Source: Micrococcus sp. EYE_212
GTDB taxonomy: Bacteria; Actinomycetota; Actinomycetes; Actinomycetales; Micrococcaceae
Assembly (NCBI RefSeq): GCF_023147585.1
Contig: NZ_JAHXOZ010000002.1
Coordinates: forward strand, 72,415-136,414
DNA: 64,000 nucleotides
Direction: 5' to 3'
The notes under the pieces are model-generated. The model searched no databases and was not told the origin of the DNA. It saw only the letters and a list, made by a program, of their open reading frames with translations. How positions within the stretch are numbered: the stretch's first letter is position 1; each line of letters starts with the position of its first letter. The position numbers and the translations under genes were made by a program. Below, in pieces: positions 60,393 to 64,000 of the stretch.

Positions 60393-60842
60393 TCAGACGG
60401 CGCGGCACGTGTCCACGACCCCGGTCACGCCCCGGCCGACCGTGCGGACGTCCACGGTGTAGGACCAGGTGGAGTCGGAGGGCCGCGTCCGCTCGTCGGC
60501 GGGGAGCGATGCGGGCCGCACGGTCCGGAAGCCCACCGGGGCGGCCTGGGCGTCCATCACCACGATGTCGCACTCGGCGGTGACGTCCTCCGGGACGCTC
60601 ACCTGGAACGTGACGCGCGCGAGGGAGTCGTCCACGATCTCGTAGCCGATCTCCTTGGACTCGATCCGCCCCACCGAGACGCTCAGGCCGATCACGATCG
60701 CCAGGGCCACGGCGGAGAGGAACGCGACGACACCCAGGGCGATCCAGGCGCGTCGGCGGCCCGGGCGCGACTGGTCCGTCCCGTAGCGGTTGGCTAGGGT
60801 GGGCTCCTGCGCGTGAGCGGCGTGCGGGGTGGCGGAGGACAT
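60393..60842 (-). CDS. DUF4307 membrane protein
   Basis: This 149-residue protein has a hydrophilic N-terminus with ANRYGTDQ, a basic stretch, and one transmembrane helix (about residues 37-57, AWIALGVVAFLSAVALAIVI). An extracytoplasmic domain follows (VTFQVSVPEDVTAECDIVVM, ending DTCRAV). Two cysteines in that domain could form a disulfide. DUF4307 proteins sit between greA and mca in mycobacteria (Rv1081c), exactly as here. Their function is unknown. ATG 60842 lies 8 nt after a TAGGCT -10. Confidence 0.88.
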   Translation of the reverse strand: MSSATPHAAHAQEPTLANRYGTDQSRPGRRRAWIALGVVAFLSAVALAIVIGLSVSVGRIESKEIGYEIVDDSLARVTFQVSVPEDVTAECDIVVMDAQAAPVGFRTVRPASLPADERTRPSDSTWSYTVDVRTVGRGVTGVVDTCRAV

Positions 60843-60850
60843 CGCCGCCC

Positions 60851-60860
60851 AGCCTATCCT
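60851..60860. promoter_or_regulatory. Overlapping divergent -10 elements of DUF4307 and mca
   Basis: TAGGCT on the minus strand (60851-60856) ends 8 nt before the DUF4307 ATG. TATCCT on the plus strand (60855-60860) would start the mca transcript near 60868. The two hexamers share two bases, so the promoters may compete. Confidence 0.5.
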
Positions 60861-60932
60861 GCACGGTCCGTGCGGCGCCGCTGAGCCGCTCCCCTGCACC
60901 CCCTCCGCCCCGTCGAAAGCGAGCCACCGACC

Positions 60933-61922
60933 GTGAACGCGCAGCCCTCCGCCACCACCGATCCGGCCGCGCGGGTGCCGGCCTCGCAGGGTCTGCGCCT
61001 CATGGCCGTGCACGCCCACCCGGACGACGAGTCCTCGAAGGGCGCGGCCATGATGGCCGCCTACGTGGAGGCCGGCGCCGAGGTGATGGTGGTGACCTGC
61101 ACGGGCGGCGAGGCCGGCGACCTGCTGAACCCGCAGTACGAGGACGCCGTGCGCACGGACCGGGACATCGCCGCGGTGCGCCGGGACGAGATGGCCGAGG
61201 CCGTGGCCGCGCTCGGCATCCGGCACGAGTGGCTGGGCTTCCTCGACTCCGGCCTGCCCGAGGGCGACCCGCTGCCGGCCCTGCCGTCGAACTGCTTCGC
61301 CGTGACGCCGCTGCGCACCGCCGCCGCCCCGCTGGTGTCCCTCGTGCGGAGCTTCCGGCCGCACGTGCTGATCGCGTACGACGAGGAGGGCGGCTACCCG
61401 CACCCGGACCACATCCAGGCGCACCACGTGACGGTCGAGGCCTACCGCGCCGCCGGCGATCCGGCGGCGTACCCCGAGACCGGCCCCGCGTGGGAGGTCT
61501 CGAAGCTGTACTACGACCGCGCGTTCAACCCGGAGAGGTACCGCACGCTCCACGAGGCGTTCGTGGCGGCCGGGGACGAGTCCCCCTTCGGCCAGCGGAT
61601 GTCCTTCTACGCACAGATGGAGGCCATGCGGGAGGTGCTGCGTCGTCGGGAGGCCGGGGAGGACGTCCCGGACCCGGAGCACGTGCCCGCGTGGGTGATG
61701 CCGGACCACCCCGTGACCACGCAGGTCCCCGTGGCCGACTACCTCGAGCACCGGGACGCCGCCCTGCGCGCGCACCGCACCCAGGTGGACCCGGACGGCC
61801 CGTTCTTCGCCGCCCCGAACGAGATGCTGCGGGCCGCGTGGCCGTGGGAGGACTACTGCCTCGTGGACTCCCGCGTGCCCACCCAGCTGCCGGAGGACGA
61901 CGTCTTCGCCGGGCTGCGCTGA
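60933..61922 (+). CDS. mca: Mycothiol S-conjugate amidase
   Basis: Mca cleaves mycothiol S-conjugates of electrophiles and drugs to release a mercapturic acid for export plus GlcN-inositol. The 329-residue protein belongs to the LmbE-like zinc deacetylase family, with VHAHPDDESSKGAAMMA supplying the His-Asp-Asp zinc and catalytic residues near residue 25. TGGEAGDLLNP, AYDEEGGYPHPDHIQAHH and the long C-terminal part distinguish Mca from MshB. Its presence implies mycothiol as the low-molecular-weight thiol, an actinobacterial trait. GTG 60933 follows a GAAAGCGAG site. Confidence 0.93.
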   Translation: MNAQPSATTDPAARVPASQGLRLMAVHAHPDDESSKGAAMMAAYVEAGAEVMVVTCTGGEAGDLLNPQYEDAVRTDRDIAAVRRDEMAEAVAALGIRHEWLGFLDSGLPEGDPLPALPSNCFAVTPLRTAAAPLVSLVRSFRPHVLIAYDEEGGYPHPDHIQAHHVTVEAYRAAGDPAAYPETGPAWEVSKLYYDRAFNPERYRTLHEAFVAAGDESPFGQRMSFYAQMEAMREVLRRREAGEDVPDPEHVPAWVMPDHPVTTQVPVADYLEHRDAALRAHRTQVDPDGPFFAAPNEMLRAAWPWEDYCLVDSRVPTQLPEDDVFAGLR

Positions 61923-61935
61923 GCCGGCCGGCCGG

Positions 61936-61941
61936 TAGAGT
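61936..61941 (+). promoter_or_regulatory. -10 element of the small membrane protein gene, leaderless type
   Basis: TAGAGT ends 8 nt before GTG 61950. Confidence 0.6.
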
Positions 61942-61949
61942 GGGCGGTC

Positions 61950-62357
61950 GTGATCACCCTGTCTGGCCTGTCCCTCGCCCTCTCCGCCGCCGCGGCGGCC
62001 GCGAGCACGGCGCCCCTGCCGGCCGCGCCCGAGCCCACCCTGCGTCCCGGCCTCGAGGAGGCGGACGTGACCCCGGGCATCGAGGGGTTCCTGTTCACCG
62101 CCCTCATGGTGGCCATGGCCGTCATCGTGCTGCGGCTCATGGTCCGCTCCGTGCGCCGCGTGCAGCAGCGCTCCCCGCAGGCCGAGGCCATGCTCGTGGA
62201 CCGGCACCAGCGGCACCTCCCGGAGGAGGTCCGGGAGGGCGGCGAGCACCTGGACGCCGACGCCGAGGACCGCCTCGAGCGCCTCCGCGCCAAGTACCCC
62301 GGCTACCTCGCCGAGCCCACCCCGGAGCCGAAGGCGCCGGACACCGGACGCCCCTGA
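61950..62357 (+). CDS. Small membrane protein downstream of mca (Rv1083-like position)
   Basis: This 135-residue protein has an Ala/Ser-rich hydrophobic N-terminus (ITLSGLSLALSAAAAA) that may be a signal sequence. One clear transmembrane helix (FLFTALMVAMAVIVLRLMV, about residues 48-66) follows, then a basic stretch (RSVRRVQQR). The hydrophilic tail includes LERLRAKYPGYLAEP. The small membrane protein next to mca in mycobacteria (Rv1083) occupies the same place, so it is probably the counterpart; function unknown. GTG 61950 lies 8 nt after TAGAGT. Confidence 0.82.
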   Translation: MITLSGLSLALSAAAAAASTAPLPAAPEPTLRPGLEEADVTPGIEGFLFTALMVAMAVIVLRLMVRSVRRVQQRSPQAEAMLVDRHQRHLPEEVREGGEHLDADAEDRLERLRAKYPGYLAEPTPEPKAPDTGRP

Positions 62358-62399
62358 CCCACGCGTCGTCCCCCAGGACGCGGGAGCCGCCGTCGCCGC

Positions 62400-63128
62400 T
62401 CAGCGCGCGGCCAGGACCACCATCATGATGGCCACGAAGTGGCACACGAACCCGCCCACCGTGAACACGTGGAAGAGCTCGTGGAAGCCGAACCACTCAC
62501 GGTGGATCGTGGGCGCCTTCAGGGCGTAGAACACGGCCCCCACGATGTACGCCGCGCCGCCGGCGCACACGAGGACGGCGGCGGGCACGCTCGCGGCGAA
62601 GAAGTCGCCGATGAACAGCAGCGCCGCCAGGCCCAGGAGCACGTACACGGGCGTGTACAGCCAGCGCGGCGCGTCCGTCCACACGACGCGGAACGCGACG
62701 CCGGCCACCGCGCCCACCCACACGAGCGTGAGCAGCAGCCGGGCCGTGTCCGGCGGCAGCATCGCCAGCGCGAGCGGCGTGTACGTCCCGGAGATCACGA
62801 GCATGATGTTCGTGTGGTCCAGCCGCTTGAGCACGCGGGAGACCGTCTCGTTCCACTGGATGAGGTGGTAGGTGGCCGAGACGCCGAACAGCAGCAGCCC
62901 GGTGATCACGTAGACCACGCACGCGGCGCGCAGGTGCGGCGGCGCCAGGGCGATCAGCACGATGCCCGCCACGAGCACGAGCGGGGCCATCACCGCGTGC
63001 ACCCAGCCGCGCAGCCGCGGCTTGTACAGGGGGTGCTCGGGGTCGCGGACCCGTTCGATCCGCCAGCGCGGGGGTCGGGGCCGGGTGGTGGCGTCCGTGC
63101 GGGGCGTCGCGTCGTCCATGCCCTCCAT
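62400..63128 (-). CDS. trhA: Hemolysin III / TrhA family membrane protein
   Basis: This 242-residue protein has seven transmembrane helices and the PAQR/hemolysin III metal motif. Segments are GVSATYHLIQWNE (conserved Ser and His), LKRLDHTNIMLVISGTYTP (Asp-His) and GFHELFHVFTVGGFVCHFVA (two His). TrhA proteins are linked to membrane fluidity homeostasis. The location between mca and a Z-prenyl synthase matches Rv1085c. Two ATGs (63128 and 63119) are possible. An AGAGGAGGAAG stretch precedes the first at short spacing and the second at longer spacing, so the exact start is uncertain. Confidence 0.92.
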   Translation of the reverse strand: MEGMDDATPRTDATTRPRPPRWRIERVRDPEHPLYKPRLRGWVHAVMAPLVLVAGIVLIALAPPHLRAACVVYVITGLLLFGVSATYHLIQWNETVSRVLKRLDHTNIMLVISGTYTPLALAMLPPDTARLLLTLVWVGAVAGVAFRVVWTDAPRWLYTPVYVLLGLAALLFIGDFFAASVPAAVLVCAGGAAYIVGAVFYALKAPTIHREWFGFHELFHVFTVGGFVCHFVAIMMVVLAAR

Positions 63129-63181
63129 CTTCCTCCTCTGCCGGTGGTGCCGCCTCCAGGGACCTCCGAGGCGGACGCACG

Positions 63182-63187
63182 TATCCT
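63182..63187 (+). promoter_or_regulatory. -10 element of the uppS-type gene
   Basis: TATCCT predicts a start near 63194 and a leader of about 50 nt. Confidence 0.45.
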
Positions 63188-63244
63188 GAGACCTCCGGAA
63201 CCTGCCGCCCGGCCCCTCGGCCGGCCGTGAAAGCGAGGTGCGCC

Positions 63245-64000
63245 GTGCGCCAGCCCGACGTCTTCTACCGCCTGTACGAGCGGCGACTGGCCCGCGGCCT
63301 GGACGCGGAGCGCCTCCCGCACCACGTGGGCGTGCTCGTGGACGGCAACCGCCGCTGGGCCCGCGCGTTCGGCGCCAGCACGCAGGAGGGGCACCAGGCC
63401 GGTGCGGAGCGGATCCTGGACTTCATCGGGTGGTGCGACGACGTCGGGGTGCCCGTGGTGACCCTGTACATGCTCTCCACCGAGAACCTCAGCCGCCCCG
63501 AGGAGGAGCTCGCGCCCCTGCTGGAGATCATCATGTCCACCGCCGAGCGCCTCGCCGAGCCGACCGAGGGCCGGCGGCCCGTGCGCGTGCAGCCGGTGGG
63601 CGCCGTGGACCTGCTCCCGCCCGGCATGGCCCGGCGGCTGCGCGCCCTCGCGGAGCGCACGCAGGGGCACGACGGGGTGCACGTGAACGTGGCGGTGGGC
63701 TACGGGGGCCGGCTCGAGATCGTGGACGCGGTGCGCGAGCTGCTGCGCGAGGCCGACGCCGAGGGCCGCTCTGCCGCGGACGTGGCCGCCGAGCTGACGG
63801 TGGACAAGATCTCCTCGCGCCTCTACACCCGCGGCCAGCCGGACCCGGACCTGGTGATCCGCACCTCGGGTGAGCAGCGGCTCTCCGGCTTCCTCACGTG
63901 GCAGTCCGCGTACTCGGAGTTCTACTTCTGCGAGGCCATGTGGCCCGCGTTCCGCCGCGTGGACTTCCTGCGTGCCCTGCGCGACTACGGCTCGCGGCAG
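63245..64000 (+). CDS. uppS: Cis-prenyltransferase (isoprenyl diphosphate synthase), 3' end missing
   Basis: This gene runs off the window with 252 codons visible and no stop. It encodes a Z-type prenyl diphosphate synthase that condenses isopentenyl diphosphate units into polyprenyl carriers for cell-wall synthesis. The catalytic motif is HHVGVLVDGNRRWARAFG, with the essential Asp in VDGN and Arg where Gly is usual in DGNGRWA. Other segments are TLYMLSTENLSRPEEEL, VGYGGRLEIVDAV, and the late VIRTSGEQRLSGFLTWQ with SAYSEFYF. GTG 63245 follows GAAAGCGAGG. The position beside trhA matches Rv1086, which makes a short-chain product, so the product length here is open. Confidence 0.92.
   Translation, partial: MRQPDVFYRLYERRLARGLDAERLPHHVGVLVDGNRRWARAFGASTQEGHQAGAERILDFIGWCDDVGVPVVTLYMLSTENLSRPEEELAPLLEIIMSTAERLAEPTEGRRPVRVQPVGAVDLLPPGMARRLRALAERTQGHDGVHVNVAVGYGGRLEIVDAVRELLREADAEGRSAADVAAELTVDKISSRLYTRGQPDPDLVIRTSGEQRLSGFLTWQSAYSEFYFCEAMWPAFRRVDFLRALRDYGSRQ

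Noticed and set aside
62358-62399. Short hairpin between the small membrane protein gene and trhA
   Set aside because: Only about seven pairs with a bulge, much weaker than the other terminators here.

Overview
This window is about 73-75% G+C chromosomal DNA from a high-GC actinobacterium. A Micrococcus-like member of the Micrococcaceae fits best. The reasons are a mycothiol conjugate amidase (Mca), a monomeric NADP-isocitrate dehydrogenase, a UgpC/SugC-type sugar ABC operon, a glutaminase-STAS architecture, and the order greA / DUF4307 / mca / small membrane protein / hemolysin III / Z-prenyl synthase, which matches the Mycobacterium tuberculosis Rv1080c-Rv1086 neighbourhood. The species assignment is inference; no rRNA is present. 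I annotate 56 protein genes and one tRNA. I see no insertion sequence, prophage, integrase or CRISPR array, so this looks like core chromosome.

Layout. 1-4 kb: the end of purH, a small membrane protein and icd. 4-11 kb: ogt diverging from an SRPBCC/epimerase fusion, then a glutaminase-fold/STAS/cyclic-nucleotide-domain protein diverging from the helicase hrpB. 11-15.5 kb: a sugar ABC importer operon (lipoprotein, two permeases, ATPase). 15.5-21.2 kb: one-carbon metabolism (purU, glyA, folD) with a gamma-carbonic anhydrase and an Ala/Pro-rich membrane protein. 21.2-25.6 kb: an ABC-2 exporter whose two permeases are fused in one polypeptide, and a 14-TM MFS pump. 25.6-31.9 kb: exonuclease III, trpS, a MacB-like ABC pair and small membrane proteins. 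32-35.6 kb: sdhCDAB on the minus strand. 35.8-38.3 kb: manC and an M20 amidohydrolase. 38.5-47.7 kb: a nucleoside uptake and salvage block (BMP lipoprotein, ATPase, two permeases, cdd, deoA, a DedA protein, add). 47.7-54 kb: mazG-like, eno, a DivIC-like protein, a DUF501-Ppx fusion and ndh. 54-58.9 kb: tRNA-Leu(UAA), a Bax1-I protein, an aldose epimerase, an AI-2E-type permease and ilvA. 58.9-64 kb: a GPP34 protein, greA, DUF4307, mca, a small membrane protein, trhA and the start of a uppS-type gene that runs off the window.

Regulation visible in the sequence. Sixteen genes have a TANNNT-like -10 hexamer ending 6-8 nt before the start codon, which predicts leaderless mRNAs and helps choose several starts. 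Perfect GC-rich hairpins without long U-tracts close most transcription units. The greA leader contains a branched, terminator-like RNA structure.

The observations most worth checking are: the glutaminase-fold protein that has lost its catalytic Ser-Lys pair and carries two sensory domains; a tRNA with anticodon UAA but a short class I variable loop; the greA leader structure; the DUF501-Ppx and ABC-2 permease fusions; and the pervasive leaderless start pattern. I did not find a convincing new multi-gene defence or mobile system.
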